Shown here: positions 17,176 through 25,206 of the stretch, piece after piece | Layout: each line of letters opens with the position of its first letter | Numbering within the stretch: position 1 is the first letter of the stretch | Source: Ancrocorticia sp047602305 | GTDB lineage: Bacteria > Actinomycetota > Actinomycetes > Actinomycetales > Actinomycetaceae | Reading direction: 5' to 3' | Length of the DNA stretch: 64,000 nucleotides | Assembly: GCA_047602305.1 (NCBI GenBank) | Contig: JASGHO010000001.1 | Coordinates: forward strand, 1,488,001 to 1,552,000 | Position numbers and translations under genes: made by a program | Notes under the pieces: model-generated | What the model saw: only the letters and a program-made list of their open reading frames with translations | The model's database searches: none | Told to the model about the DNA's origin: nothing

Positions 17176-18753
17176 ATGAGTAACTACGATTCGATGCCGA
17201 GCACCTGGCTCGGAGAGATTACCGTGCACAGCGACCACCTCGTATTCTGGGTGGTAAACGGTGAGGCGCATACGGTTCTGGATTCGGGCACGATCCGGCT
17301 CGGGGCGATGCAAGCCGTCTGGATACCAGCAGGTACGCCCATCTACGCTCAGAGCACCGTCCCCGGAACTGTGGCACTCCCACTGCTGATCCCCGCAGAT
17401 CACCTCGATGCCGAACATGATCAGATCGTCACGCATGATATCGATCAAGCATCAAGCGATCTATTGACCGCCTATTATGTGCGCTGGTGTATGCCCTTCT
17501 GGGAACGACAGAAGACTGCGATGAACAGCGATCGACCTCTCCCGGAGCCGAAGCCCAGCCACTATTCGGGTTATCCTCCAATGCCTCACTCCAAGCACGC
17601 CATGCGAGTCGCACAGACCATACTTCAGCGGCCCCAAAGCAACGAGAGCATGGATACCCTCGTACGGGATTTGGGCCTCAGCTCCAGGCAACTACTCAGA
17701 GTGTTTCGAACCGAAACAGGTTTCAGCCCCGGCCGGTGGCGCAACCGAGTCCGCTTCGCGCTCTCGATGCGGCTTCTCTCCAACGGGCTCCCAATCGAAC
17801 AGGTCGCAAGAGAGGTAGGCTTTGCATCCGCAGCAGCATTCTCGCGTGCCTTTCGACGCGAGATGGGCATACCACCAGGCCAAGCCCGCACTGAGGCCAG
17901 GCACGCGCTCAAGCAGCAGCGAACTTCCTCTCAACGCGATCTCGAACTCGACGAGATCCTCCACTGGCGTTACAGTGGCTCCACTTCAAGCACTACGGTT
18001 TCATATGAATCAACCCGGGAAACCACATCTATCACCGCATCTTCTTGCACCATTTCACGGGTCAACGAGTTCCACGTCATGATCTGGATGATGCGAGGCG
18101 AAGCCGAGGTCAAACTTGCAGAGAACATCTTTTTCCTACGTGAGGGAGAAGCAGTCTGGCTCCCCGCAGGCATTCGCAATTCGGTTCACACACGAGACGG
18201 TGCCATCATGGTACCGATCGGCAATCTCCCCAGCTCTCTGCCGCTTCGCCGACATCACGCAATGCCCCAACACCTCGGTTCAGGACGAGAGTACGAAATG
18301 CTCTACCGATCCTCTGTGAACTACACACTCCTCCGCCCCTACCCTTACGATCCTCTCAACATGATCGCTTTACTTCCTGCAGACCCGACACCCATTCAAG
18401 CACGTGGAACCGCCACGGCGATCGCTGCGATACTCAGCGAGGAAGCCGCTGTGCACCGGTCTCTAGAGAACTGGGCGCAGAAGTTTGATCTTGATCCTCG
18501 GGTACTTTCTCGGCGGTTTCGCTACGAAACAGGTCAAGGGTATCGCAGCTGGCAGCTCGAACGACGCATGACACATGCGCGGGCGCTACTTCTCGCGCCA
18601 TCCGCAACCGCCAGTTCAGTGGCCGAACAACTCAAATACTCGCATCCGAGCAGCTTCATCGCAGCCTTCCATCGCTCCTGCCGAATGACACCGAGAGAGT
18701 TTCAACGACTCTACAGCCGAGCCACTCTCTACGATGCCAACATCGAGGATTGA
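17176..18753 (+). CDS. Tandem double AraC-family transcriptional regulator
   Basis: The 525-residue protein consists of two full AraC modules in series. Module 1 (1 to about 250): a cupin-like sensor (FWVVNGEAHTVLDSGTIRLGAMQAVWIPAGTPI) and a two-HTH AraC domain (about 140-240; LGLSSRQLLRVFRTETGFSPGRWR and QVAREVGFASAAAFSRAFRREMGIPPG). Module 2 (260-525): a second cupin (MIWMMRGEAEVKLAENIFFLREGEAVWLPAGIRN) and a more divergent AraC domain (FDLDPRVLSRRFRYETGQGYRSW and SVAEQLKYSHPSSFIAAFHRSCRMTPREF). Usual AraC proteins have one module and about 250-300 residues. It diverges from the siderophore operon across a DtxR box, so it probably activates iron acquisition; inference from context. Confidence 0.88.
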   Translation: MSNYDSMPSTWLGEITVHSDHLVFWVVNGEAHTVLDSGTIRLGAMQAVWIPAGTPIYAQSTVPGTVALPLLIPADHLDAEHDQIVTHDIDQASSDLLTAYYVRWCMPFWERQKTAMNSDRPLPEPKPSHYSGYPPMPHSKHAMRVAQTILQRPQSNESMDTLVRDLGLSSRQLLRVFRTETGFSPGRWRNRVRFALSMRLLSNGLPIEQVAREVGFASAAAFSRAFRREMGIPPGQARTEARHALKQQRTSSQRDLELDEILHWRYSGSTSSTTVSYESTRETTSITASSCTISRVNEFHVMIWMMRGEAEVKLAENIFFLREGEAVWLPAGIRNSVHTRDGAIMVPIGNLPSSLPLRRHHAMPQHLGSGREYEMLYRSSVNYTLLRPYPYDPLNMIALLPADPTPIQARGTATAIAAILSEEAAVHRSLENWAQKFDLDPRVLSRRFRYETGQGYRSWQLERRMTHARALLLAPSATASSVAEQLKYSHPSSFIAAFHRSCRMTPREFQRLYSRATLYDANIED

Positions 18754-19067
18754 AGGGATGTAACTTGTCGCTCCTGAAGCACCGCTACTCTTCCTGGATG
18801 CCAATGCGCTCGCTTCGCCGGTGACCCGCACCTTGCTAATCGCTGGGGCTCGTGCGGATGGTGGGATATCAGTCGGTACGCACTCCAGGAAATGAAAAAG
18901 CGACTAGGCCTTGCGGTCTGGTCGCTCTTTCGCTTGGGGTGCCTGAGCAGCACGTTCGGCAACTCTGCCCCACAACGAAAACCCTGGTCAACCGTCTGTT
19001 GCGGGGTGTCTACAAGGTGTCCAGACGGCCCCATAGTAGCGCTCCGAGGAATGATCACGGGCCCGTC
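18754..19067. other. Intergenic region after the AraC gene
   Basis: No gene is supported. The region holds the hairpin at 18900-18925 and, beyond about 18970, degenerate sequence leading into the recombinase-like HTH remnant. A minus-strand ORF across it looks like a shadow. Confidence 0.5.
18900..18925 (+). terminator. Hairpin terminator
   Basis: GCGACTAGGCC pairs with GGTCTGGTCGC across TTGC, allowing G-U pairs. It is preceded by AAAAA and followed by TCTTT, a typical bidirectional intrinsic terminator. It ends the AraC transcript. Confidence 0.65.
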
Positions 19068-19379
19068 GTGAGGACTATCGAGACGGCTCAAACTCTTCTC
19101 ACCGCCGCCGAGGTGGACCAGCTCGTCGGTGACTACCTGGCCGGGATGAGCGTCAAGTCCCTGGCCGAATGGTACGGTATCCACCGCGCCACGGTGTTCT
19201 CCCACCTCCGCCGTCGCAAACATGCCGAGCCCCCACCCCGCGGCCCTACGCTCTGCTATCGTTTGTTACATGTCGATGTCGCGCAGGCGTCCGCTGGTTT
19301 TGTCAGGCGGACCGGCAGTAGGGAAGACCACGTGTGGTCGCCTACTTGTCGCGGAGCGCAAGCGTGGTGCATACATTGA
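19068..19379 (+). pseudogene. Remnant of a site-specific recombinase C-terminal HTH
   Basis: From GTG 19068 the frame encodes VRTIETAQTLLTAAEVDQL, then VGDYLAGMSVKSLAEWYGIHRATVFSHLRRR. This is the Hin-like helix-turn-helix found at the C-terminus of serine recombinases in Actinobacteria. No catalytic domain precedes it, and after residue 55 the frame runs into unrelated sequence overlapping the next gene. It is either a decayed recombinase end or a short HTH protein. Confidence 0.5.
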
Positions 19380-19791
19380 CGCGGATGATGTCCGTCAGTT
19401 GGTCGTGAGCGGAGCAGCCACGTTATGGAGCGGCAAGGAAGGGCGCGCCCAACACGAGTTGGCGGCGCGAAATGTCGCGGCTCTCGCCAGGAACTTTGCG
19501 GATGCCGAGTTCGATGTCGTCATTTCTGACCTCGTGACAAGCGAAACACTGGCCGTCTATCGTGCCGAACTGCCGGAAGCTCTCGTTGTGCAGCTGGCGC
19601 TTGATCGGGTAGAAGCCCGCTCTAGGTCGGCAACGCGCCGTGAGTATCTGACACCCTCAGAGTTCTCGCTGTTGCACGACTTGCTTGTGGTGCCGCCCGA
19701 TGTCGATCTGGTCATCGGCGTCGCAGGTATGTCCATCAGTGAACAGGTGGAGGCCATTCGCGGGGTTTGGGCGGAGCGGTCGAAATCGTAG
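19270..19791 (+). CDS. Small P-loop kinase (AAA_33 type)
   Basis: The 173-residue protein has Walker A at residues 13-21 (GGPAVGKTT), IDADDVRQLV after it, VVISDLVTSETL as the Walker B region, and LALDRVEARSRSATRREYLTPSEFSLLHDLL as a lid-like Arg-rich segment. This is the layout of small nucleoside/aminoglycoside-phosphotransferase-like kinases with unknown substrate. TATCGT lies 7 nt before ATG 19270, suggesting leaderless expression. Its 3' end overlaps the convergent HTH gene at 19736-20107 by 56 bp. It may be part of a small accessory island with the recombinase remnant upstream. Confidence 0.7.
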   Translation: MSMSRRRPLVLSGGPAVGKTTCGRLLVAERKRGAYIDADDVRQLVVSGAATLWSGKEGRAQHELAARNVAALARNFADAEFDVVISDLVTSETLAVYRAELPEALVVQLALDRVEARSRSATRREYLTPSEFSLLHDLLVVPPDVDLVIGVAGMSISEQVEAIRGVWAERSKS

Positions 19792-20107
19792 AACCCTCGT
19801 CGGCGAGTTCTCTGGACATCTCGTCGAGGTATGCCTCGCGGAAGCGCTCGAACTCCGCAATGGGGATGCGGTTTCGGTTGCCGACTTTGATCGCCTTCAG
19901 ATCTCCGGCCTTGATGCGACGAGAGATGGTAGGACGCGAAAGGCCGAGTTGCTTCGCCACTTCGTCTGGGGTCAAGAATGGTGCGTCTGCGGTCAGTTCC
20001 ACCGACGCTCCGGCCATCTCAGCCTTGCGCAGAAACGCGAGGACGGACTTCGTTGCGGCGTCATGGTCTGCCAAGTCCGTCGGCGAGAGGCGAAGTGCGA
20101 GGTTCAT
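19736..20107 (-). CDS. Excisionase-family helix-turn-helix protein
   Basis: The 123-residue protein contains a MerR/excisionase-like HTH_17 domain at about 45-95 (FLTPDEVAKQLGLSRPTISRRIKAGDLKAIKVGNRNRIPIAEFERF), preceded by an N-terminal helix (AATKSVLAFLRKAEMA). This arrangement is known as the antitoxin of PIN-domain toxin pairs in Actinobacteria, but no PIN gene follows here; the convergent kinase gene overlaps its 3' end. TAAGCT lies 6 nt before ATG, indicating a leaderless mRNA. It is an orphan antitoxin or a small DNA-binding regulator. Confidence 0.75.
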   Translation of the reverse strand: MNLALRLSPTDLADHDAATKSVLAFLRKAEMAGASVELTADAPFLTPDEVAKQLGLSRPTISRRIKAGDLKAIKVGNRNRIPIAEFERFREAYLDEMSRELADEGSTISTAPPKPREWPPPVH

Positions 20108-20229
20108 GCACTCAGCTTAGCGCCACAGTTGCACACATGGCAAGGTATCTGTTCACACTTCGGCGGCGTGTCTATCACAGCTCGGAGATAAAGGCCAAAC
20201 GGGAACGAGGCTCAAACATCCAGATACAC

Positions 20230-20256
20230 AAAAACCCTGCAAAATGCAGGGTTTTT
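20230..20256 (-). terminator. Bidirectional intrinsic terminator after tRNA-His
   Basis: AAAAACCCTGCA pairs with TGCAGGGTTTTT around a short A-rich loop, with A and T tracts on both sides. It lies 6 bp beyond the 3' end of tRNA-His. Confidence 0.85.
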
Positions 20257-20261
20257 GCCTT

Positions 20262-20338
20262 TGGGGTGGAAGACGGGACTTGAACCCGCGACCCCCTGGA
20301 CCACAACCAGGTGCTCTGCCGACTGAGCTACATCCACC
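20262..20338 (-). tRNA. tRNA-His (GTG)
   Basis: The minus strand gives a full cloverleaf: extra G(-1) opposite C73, acceptor GTGGATG/CTTCCAC (one U-U mismatch), D-arm GCTCAGTCGGCAGAGC, anticodon GTG in the loop TTGTGGT, T-arm GGGTTCAAGTCCC, and encoded CCA. G(-1):C73 is diagnostic for tRNA-His. Confidence 0.95.
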
Positions 20339-20512
20339 ATATTTGCCGCCACATCAGTGGCAACGAACATTAACTATATCGGACCTCGTCATATCTGACG
20401 AATCGTTACCGCGTGATTCCCACCACGCGGGCCGCGTTCGTCGTCGTCGATCAAACACGGCCCGCTCCCGCAACGTCACCCGCCCCTCACATACTGGAGG
20501 TCGTCAGTCTTG

Positions 20513-21439
20513 TCACCAGAAGGCGCGCATCGCGATGGCGTCGGCGAACTTGTTGAGATGCTCCTCGTGAGCCGAGAGGTAGAGCGAGCCGTCAATGAGC
20601 GAGAGCTCCATGACATAGAAATCCGACTCATCCTCGGGGCCGCCACGCACGATATCCACGCGGTTGAAGAGCAGCAGCTCGTCGCGGCCGTTGGTGTCAC
20701 GGATGTAGCCGTGCAACGCCGCACGAATCTGCTCGCCCCAACGGAACTCCTCTTCGGAGGCTCCCGACGAATCCACCACAGTCTCAGACTGGACCTCATC
20801 CAGAGCACGGAAGCGCGGATGCAACATACCCGCCTTCTCCACCCGGTACGATGCAATGCCGTTGAGGTAAACGATGGAGGTCTCGCCGGTACGGTCGATC
20901 TCGCCAAGGTAGCGCTGCACCATCACAGAGCGTCCCTGACGCAACTCGTGAGCGGCATGCTCAATGGCCTCGGCACGCGACAGAGCATCCGTTGCGGTGT
21001 AACGACCCGTGCCACGACCACCAGACGAAACCGCCGGCTTCACAACAAAATCACCATGAGCCGGGAAACGAGAATGAATCTGATGCTTCGACAGCTTCTG
21101 GTCCGGTTCCAGCCACGTGGTAGGAATAACCGGAAGCCCACGCTTGCCCAGCTCAGCCAGGTAATGCTTGTCCGAATTCCAGCGCATCAGGCTTCCCTGA
21201 TTGAGAAGGCGCGGAGTCGATTCCGCCCACTTCAGGAAAGCCTCCCGATCCTTGGCGTAATCACGCACCGAACGCACAACATTGAGGTTCGACGCCGACC
21301 AATCAACGTCCGGGTCATTCCATACAGCGATTCGGGGCTCAATGCCTCGCTCACGCAGAGCATCGGGCAGACCCGCCTCATCGGGGTCAAGGTTAGGTAG
21401 ATCGGCACATGTTGCCAGAGTCACGATTGGTGCAGCCAT
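20513..21439 (-). CDS. ATP-grasp family ligase-like protein (RimK-like)
   Basis: About 308 residues from ATG 21439, which has TAAGCT 7 nt upstream; a TTG start 18 nt earlier is possible. It has a pre-ATP-grasp Rossmann-like N-terminus (VTLATCADLPNLDPDEAGLPDALRERGIEPRIAVWND), the ATP-binding region (GDFVVKPAVSSGGRGTGRY, VMVQRYLGEIDRTGETSIVYLNG) and the metal-binding end (RVDIVRGGPEDESDFYVMELSLIDGSLYLSAHE). These enzymes make amide or thioester bonds through acyl-phosphates. The RimK-like 'YVMELSLID' replaces the more usual 'EVN' motif. It is a conserved actinobacterial protein of unknown substrate, flanked by tRNA-His downstream. Confidence 0.78.
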   Translation of the reverse strand: MAAPIVTLATCADLPNLDPDEAGLPDALRERGIEPRIAVWNDPDVDWSASNLNVVRSVRDYAKDREAFLKWAESTPRLLNQGSLMRWNSDKHYLAELGKRGLPVIPTTWLEPDQKLSKHQIHSRFPAHGDFVVKPAVSSGGRGTGRYTATDALSRAEAIEHAAHELRQGRSVMVQRYLGEIDRTGETSIVYLNGIASYRVEKAGMLHPRFRALDEVQSETVVDSSGASEEEFRWGEQIRAALHGYIRDTNGRDELLLFNRVDIVRGGPEDESDFYVMELSLIDGSLYLSAHEEHLNKFADAIAMRAFW

Positions 21440-21848
21440 ACCCCACAGCTTACTCAACTATCAGGGGGAACGTTGCACAGTCGTCCACGAATCTCGGAAT
21501 TCGCGAGATTTTGCCCGTCACGGGGCGGGGTGAAGCCGCCACGGGGCGAGACTGTCACGCCATGGTGAGGCGAAGCCATGCGAGAGAAACACCACCGGCT
21601 TCACAGTGTCTCCAGGCATATCATTGGGGAAGTCAGCCGCCAAGAGATTGCGCGGATAGGTTCGGCCGTGACGAGGAGGGTGCGGGGCTTGACTGGCAAG
21701 GCGGACGACGAATCGGCACTGGTGGTGCCGATGAGGAGGACAACGCAGCCGGGCAAGATTCCGTGCCATCCGTAGTAGGCCAAGACCTATCAGCGTGATC
21801 TCTATGAAGTTCACTGCCCACCTGCGCCGAGATCGCCAGAGAAGAAGC
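21440..21848. other. Intergenic region between the ATP-grasp gene and the AspT-type transporter
   Basis: No intact gene is supported. A short dyad (AATCTCG/CGAGATT near 21494-21514) lies at the left. The minus strand encodes a fragment (VKPVVFLSHGFASPW) that resembles an alpha/beta-hydrolase oxyanion region, possibly a gene relic. Confidence 0.4.
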
Positions 21849-23420
21849 ATGATTGAGATTCTGTCCCAAAGTCCCCTGTTGACCCTCTTCATCGTCGTCG
21901 CCCTGGGAGCGATCATCGGCTCGATCCCGTTTGGTCGGATCAAGTTCGGCGCCGCCGGGGCACTGTTCGTGGGCCTCGCACTCTCCTCAGTTGACCCATC
22001 TCTCGGCGACAACATGGCCATCGTGCAATCGCTCGGCCTCTCACTGTTCGTCTACACCGTGGGTGTCGGGGCGGGCGCCGCCTTCTTCAGCCAGCTACGC
22101 CAGCAACTCCCCCTCATGACGCTCGCCGCCGGATGCGCGGTGATTGCCGCCGGCGCCACGCTCCTCCTCACCCGCCTTCTCGATATCCCCAAAGAACTCG
22201 CCACCGGCCTCTACACCGGCGCGCTCACCGCCGCACCCGCTCTCGACGCCGCCACCCGCATCGCCGGCAACGAATCACCCTCGGTTGGTTACGCCTTCGG
22301 TTATCCCATCGGAGTCTTCGTGGGTATCGTGGCCGTCTCGATGATCGCCGGACGGGCGTGGACCGGAGAAAAAGACACCCCCTCACTCGCCGGGCTCGGC
22401 ATCTCCGCCACCACCGTCAAAGTCTCCGAACGCATCAGCCTCCGCTCCATCCCCGAATGGAAGCGCCAGGACGTGCGCGTCTCCTACCTGCATCGCGGCC
22501 GCACCACACGCGTCGCCTTGCCCGGAGAGGATTTGGAGAAGGACGACGAGGTCGTCATCGTCGGGCTACCTCAGGCTGTCGACGACGTCGCCGCGCGCAT
22601 CGGTTCCGTGATGCCCAATCACCTTGCCGATGATCGCTCCGATATCGACTTTGAGCGCCTGGTAGTTTCCAACCCGGACATCGCCTCGCGCACCATCGCC
22701 GAGCTCAACCTCCCGGCACACTACGGGGCCATCATCACTCGTGTGCGGCGCGGTGACCTCGACCTTCTTGCTCGCGACGACTTCGCCCTGCAAATTGGTG
22801 ACCGGGTGGCCGTCGTCGTTCCCCGCGAACATCTCAACGAGATGCAGGAGCTCTTCGGGGATTCCGAACGTCGCGTGTCCGAGATTGACGCCCTCGGGCT
22901 CGGAATGGGACTGGTGCTCGGCATGCTGCTCGGACTCGTCTCTTTCCCCATGCCAGGCGGCGAATCCTTCTCACTCGGACCCGCAGCCGGCCCGCTCATC
23001 GTGGGGATGATGCTCGGCGCGCTCCGCAAAACTGGTCCGCTCAACTGGACTCTGCCGGAAGCCGCCAACCTGACGATCCGCCAGCTGGGCCTACTGCTCT
23101 TCCTGGCCGGGCTCGGACTGACTGCCGGGCCAAAGTTCGCCGGGGTACTGGCCTCGCCGATGGCCTGGCGCGCAGGTCTGCTGGCTCTTCTCGTCGCAGC
23201 AATTGCCTGCGTAGGAATGGTTGTTGGCGGGCGTTGGATCGCGAAACTCTCGGCGCCCCGGACCGCCGGTGGCGTGGCCGGTTTCCTCGGACAGCCAGCG
23301 GTGTTGGAGGCAGCCGCCGCAAAGGTGGCCGACGAACGCGTCGAATCCGCCTACGCCGCGCTTTTCGCCTTCTCCATCGTGGTGAAGATCGTGCTGGTGC
23401 CACTCGTGTGGAACCTGTGA
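21849..23420 (+). CDS. AspT/YidE-family transporter with TrkA_C domains
   Basis: About 523 residues from ATG 21849 (RBS AGAGAAGAAG). It has the aspartate:alanine-exchanger layout: an N-terminal five-helix duplication (SIPFGRIKFGAAGALFVGLAL; FVYTVGVGAGAAFFSQLR; YAFGYPIGVF), two cytosolic TrkA_C modules (about 200-360; LPGEDLEKDDEVVIVGLPQAVDDVA and FALQIGDRVAVVVPREHLNEM) and a C-terminal membrane duplication ending GGVAGFLGQPAVLEAAAAKVADERVESAYAALFAFSIVVKIVLVPL. It probably exchanges or exports a small anion or amino acid; the substrate is unknown. A second member of the family is cut by the right window edge (63757). Confidence 0.85.
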   Translation: MIEILSQSPLLTLFIVVALGAIIGSIPFGRIKFGAAGALFVGLALSSVDPSLGDNMAIVQSLGLSLFVYTVGVGAGAAFFSQLRQQLPLMTLAAGCAVIAAGATLLLTRLLDIPKELATGLYTGALTAAPALDAATRIAGNESPSVGYAFGYPIGVFVGIVAVSMIAGRAWTGEKDTPSLAGLGISATTVKVSERISLRSIPEWKRQDVRVSYLHRGRTTRVALPGEDLEKDDEVVIVGLPQAVDDVAARIGSVMPNHLADDRSDIDFERLVVSNPDIASRTIAELNLPAHYGAIITRVRRGDLDLLARDDFALQIGDRVAVVVPREHLNEMQELFGDSERRVSEIDALGLGMGLVLGMLLGLVSFPMPGGESFSLGPAAGPLIVGMMLGALRKTGPLNWTLPEAANLTIRQLGLLLFLAGLGLTAGPKFAGVLASPMAWRAGLLALLVAAIACVGMVVGGRWIAKLSAPRTAGGVAGFLGQPAVLEAAAAKVADERVESAYAALFAFSIVVKIVLVPLVWNL

Positions 23421-23442
23421 CGTGGCTCGGCGGAACCAAGAA

Positions 23443-23479
23443 CCCGAGAGTCCAAGAGTCCAAGAGTCCACGAGTCCAC
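23443..23479. repeat. Short tandem repeat (AGAGTCCA)n
   Basis: GAGTCCA repeats four times within about 37 bp just after the transporter gene, with small variations (AGAGTCCA, CGAGTCCA). Non-coding. Confidence 0.6.
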
Positions 23480-23582
23480 GCTTTCGGCCATAATCCACGG
23501 TTAGCGCATGGGTGTAAGTGTGGTTTATCGCCTGAACCCTCTTTTGTTCCGGACTATTTTCCTCGCCGGCTACATCGTCATC

Positions 23583-23655
23583 GGAGAGGTCACACTTTTT
23601 GTGAGAGGCAACGGTTGTATGGTGTGACCTCTCCACTGAAGAGTGGCCTCTTCGT
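23583..23655. repeat. Dispersed palindromic element, copy 2
   Basis: GGAGAGGTCACAC (23583-23595) is a perfect 13-bp inverted repeat with 23622-23634, then GTGGCCTCTTCG follows. The right half matches copy 1 at 13997-14028 closely; the loop is longer here (26 nt against 9). Confidence 0.55.
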
Positions 23656-23710
23656 TCAAGAGTGCCGGGCCTGCTGCCCCCAGAGTGCTCCACGGGGCCT
23701 CCCCATGAAA

Positions 23711-23757
23711 CAGGAAATCCTCGGAAACAAGCGAACTTGTTTTCCGAGGATTTCCTG
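23711..23757. repeat. Long hairpin next to tRNA-Lys copy 1
   Basis: A 21-bp stem (arms 23711-23731 and 23736-23757, one bulged T) with the core AATCCTCGGAAACAAG. The same core forms the hairpin at 25634-25677 beside tRNA-Lys copy 2. It probably ends the tRNA transcript. Confidence 0.75.
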
Positions 23758-23760
23758 GTA

Positions 23761-23783
23761 GTTCAAATGCTTTGCATTTGAAC
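23761..23783. repeat. Perfect hairpin 2 of 3 downstream of tRNA-Lys copy 1
   Basis: GTTCAAATGC and GCATTTGAAC are separated by TTT. It starts 3 bp after the first hairpin. Confidence 0.7.
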
Positions 23784-23800
23784 CGGTTTCGTCAATCTCG

Positions 23801-23837
23801 GGAGAATCGAGTGGACTCATTCTCCACTCGATTCTCC
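23801..23837. repeat. Perfect hairpin 3 of 3 downstream of tRNA-Lys copy 1
   Basis: GGAGAATCGAGTGGA (23801-23815) is fully complementary to 23823-23837 across a 7-nt loop. It lies 6 bp from the tRNA 3' end. Confidence 0.7.
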
Positions 23838-23843
23838 TCACCG

Positions 23844-23916
23844 TACACCGTCTGGGACTCGAACCCAGAACCCATTGATTAAGAGTCAATTGCTCTGCCA
23901 ATTGAGCTAACGGTGC
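23844..23916 (-). tRNA. tRNA-Lys (CTT), copy 1
   Basis: The 73-nt minus-strand cloverleaf has acceptor GCACCGT/ACGGTGT, D-arm GCTCAATTGGCAGAGC, anticodon stem TTGA/TCAA with loop CTCTTAA (anticodon CTT) and T-arm CTGGGTTCGAGTCCCAG. CCA is not encoded. It is identical to the copy at 25684-25756. Confidence 0.95.
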
Positions 23917-24294
23917 GCAACAAGGAAATAATCTACCCATTGTTTCCACTGGCCGCAAGTTGAAATACCTGATTGCGATCTACGCCTCAGAAATTGGCTT
24001 GTCGGGAAGTGACTGGAAGCAACCGGAGGCGACGGGCGGCGGTTGGAGCGCGTGGCAGCCAAGATATACGGCGTCGGCAGTCAAACAGTCGCTGACCTCA
24101 CAGCTCTGGAATTCAATCCCCCGATACTTCACAGCCCTACAAGTTCACCTTCACTGCACCCTGGCCCTCACCTGGCCCCGGTCTTCACCTTCATTGCACC
24201 CTGGGCCCTCACCTGGCCCCCAGTCCGGTCACCCGGCCCTCACCCGCCGCTCACCGGGTCTACAACCCAGTCCCAACACCCGGCCCCGTACCAC
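23917..24294. other. Intergenic region with a direct repeat
   Basis: No credible gene. A 36-37-bp segment (TTCACCTTCA followed by TGCACCCTGG) at 24144-24179 is repeated at 24184-24220 with two differences. Confidence 0.6.
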
Positions 24295-25206
24295 TCAGTG
24301 AGCCCCTGCCCCGCGCTCGCGCGTCGCCCACCAGCCGAGCAGCGATCCGACGGTCACAAGCACGACCCCTTGACGGAATGGCGCCGAAAGCGGCGCGCCG
24401 AGCATGAGCGTCGCAATGGCCGATGAGAGCGCCGGAGTGGCATAGGAGCCGGTCGCCATAATGGTCACGTTTCCGCCCTCAATTCCGATGTTCCAGCATG
24501 CGTATCCACTGGCCACGACGATGGCCGCCAGAACCACGACCAACCACATCTGCGGCGCAACACCATGCGGAAGCTCAGGACCGCTCGCCCCGTAGATGAT
24601 CCACAGTCCGACAGCGGTACCCGCAAAGAAGAGTGCGATGCCATCGTAGCCTTGCGAAATTCGCGGCGTCAGCACCGAGTAGACCGCCCAGAGAACCGCA
24701 CACCCAAAAGCAAGCAGGTACGGCAACGGATTGCCTGCAATATTCTGCATCACCCGGTGGACGTCGAATCCCAGATCTCCAGCGACCACCCAAACCACCC
24801 CGATCATCGCCAGCACAACACCTGGAATGAACGTCCATCCCGGCTTGCGCCGCGAAACGGCCACTGCCAGCAGCACCGTGAACGTGGGCCACAGGTAGTT
24901 GAGAATGCTCACCTCGATCGCTTGGCTGGCACTGTTCGCAAGACCGAGCGCAAGCGCGAAACTGATCTCGTACGCGACGAAAAGTCCACCACTAAGAAGA
25001 AGGTAGCGCCGCGGCGCTTTACTCAGCGCCTTGGGGCGGCGCACGATCCACAGCGCCACCGCCGCAACCGAGTAGATCAACGCGGCCCCGAGTGCCGCCC
25101 CGAACGTCTCGGTCACCGTCCGCACGAGGGCCACCATCGCACTCCACAGCAGCACTGCCATCAGCCCGATTGCCGTGGCCCGCCCGCTCACCGATCCCTG
25201 AGACAT
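24295..25206 (-). CDS. yddG: YddG-type aromatic amino-acid exporter (EamA/DMT family)
   Basis: 303 residues from ATG 25206, with AAGGG upstream; the open frame back to 25572 has no support. About ten membrane helices form two EamA repeats. It aligns by eye throughout with E. coli YddG: LLWSAMVALVRTVTETFGAALGAALIYS, SYEICLALSLG-like SFALALGLANSASQAIEVSILNYLWPT, WVVAGDLGFDVHRVMQNI, GNVTIMATGSYATPALSSAIATLMLGAPLS and SLLGWWATR. YddG exports aromatic amino acids and related compounds; substrate identity here is by homology. It stands alone between the two tRNA-Lys copies. Confidence 0.88.
   Translation of the reverse strand: MSQGSVSGRATAIGLMAVLLWSAMVALVRTVTETFGAALGAALIYSVAAVALWIVRRPKALSKAPRRYLLLSGGLFVAYEISFALALGLANSASQAIEVSILNYLWPTFTVLLAVAVSRRKPGWTFIPGVVLAMIGVVWVVAGDLGFDVHRVMQNIAGNPLPYLLAFGCAVLWAVYSVLTPRISQGYDGIALFFAGTAVGLWIIYGASGPELPHGVAPQMWLVVVLAAIVVASGYACWNIGIEGGNVTIMATGSYATPALSSAIATLMLGAPLSAPFRQGVVLVTVGSLLGWWATRERGAGAH

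Noticed and set aside
18729..19223. 164-codon minus-strand ORF
   Set aside because: No recognisable domain; it is antisense to the terminator and the recombinase-like HTH remnant.
21518..22021. Minus-strand ORF containing VKPVVFLSHGFASPW
   Set aside because: It overlaps the AspT-type gene and shows only a fragment resembling an alpha/beta hydrolase; at most a relic.
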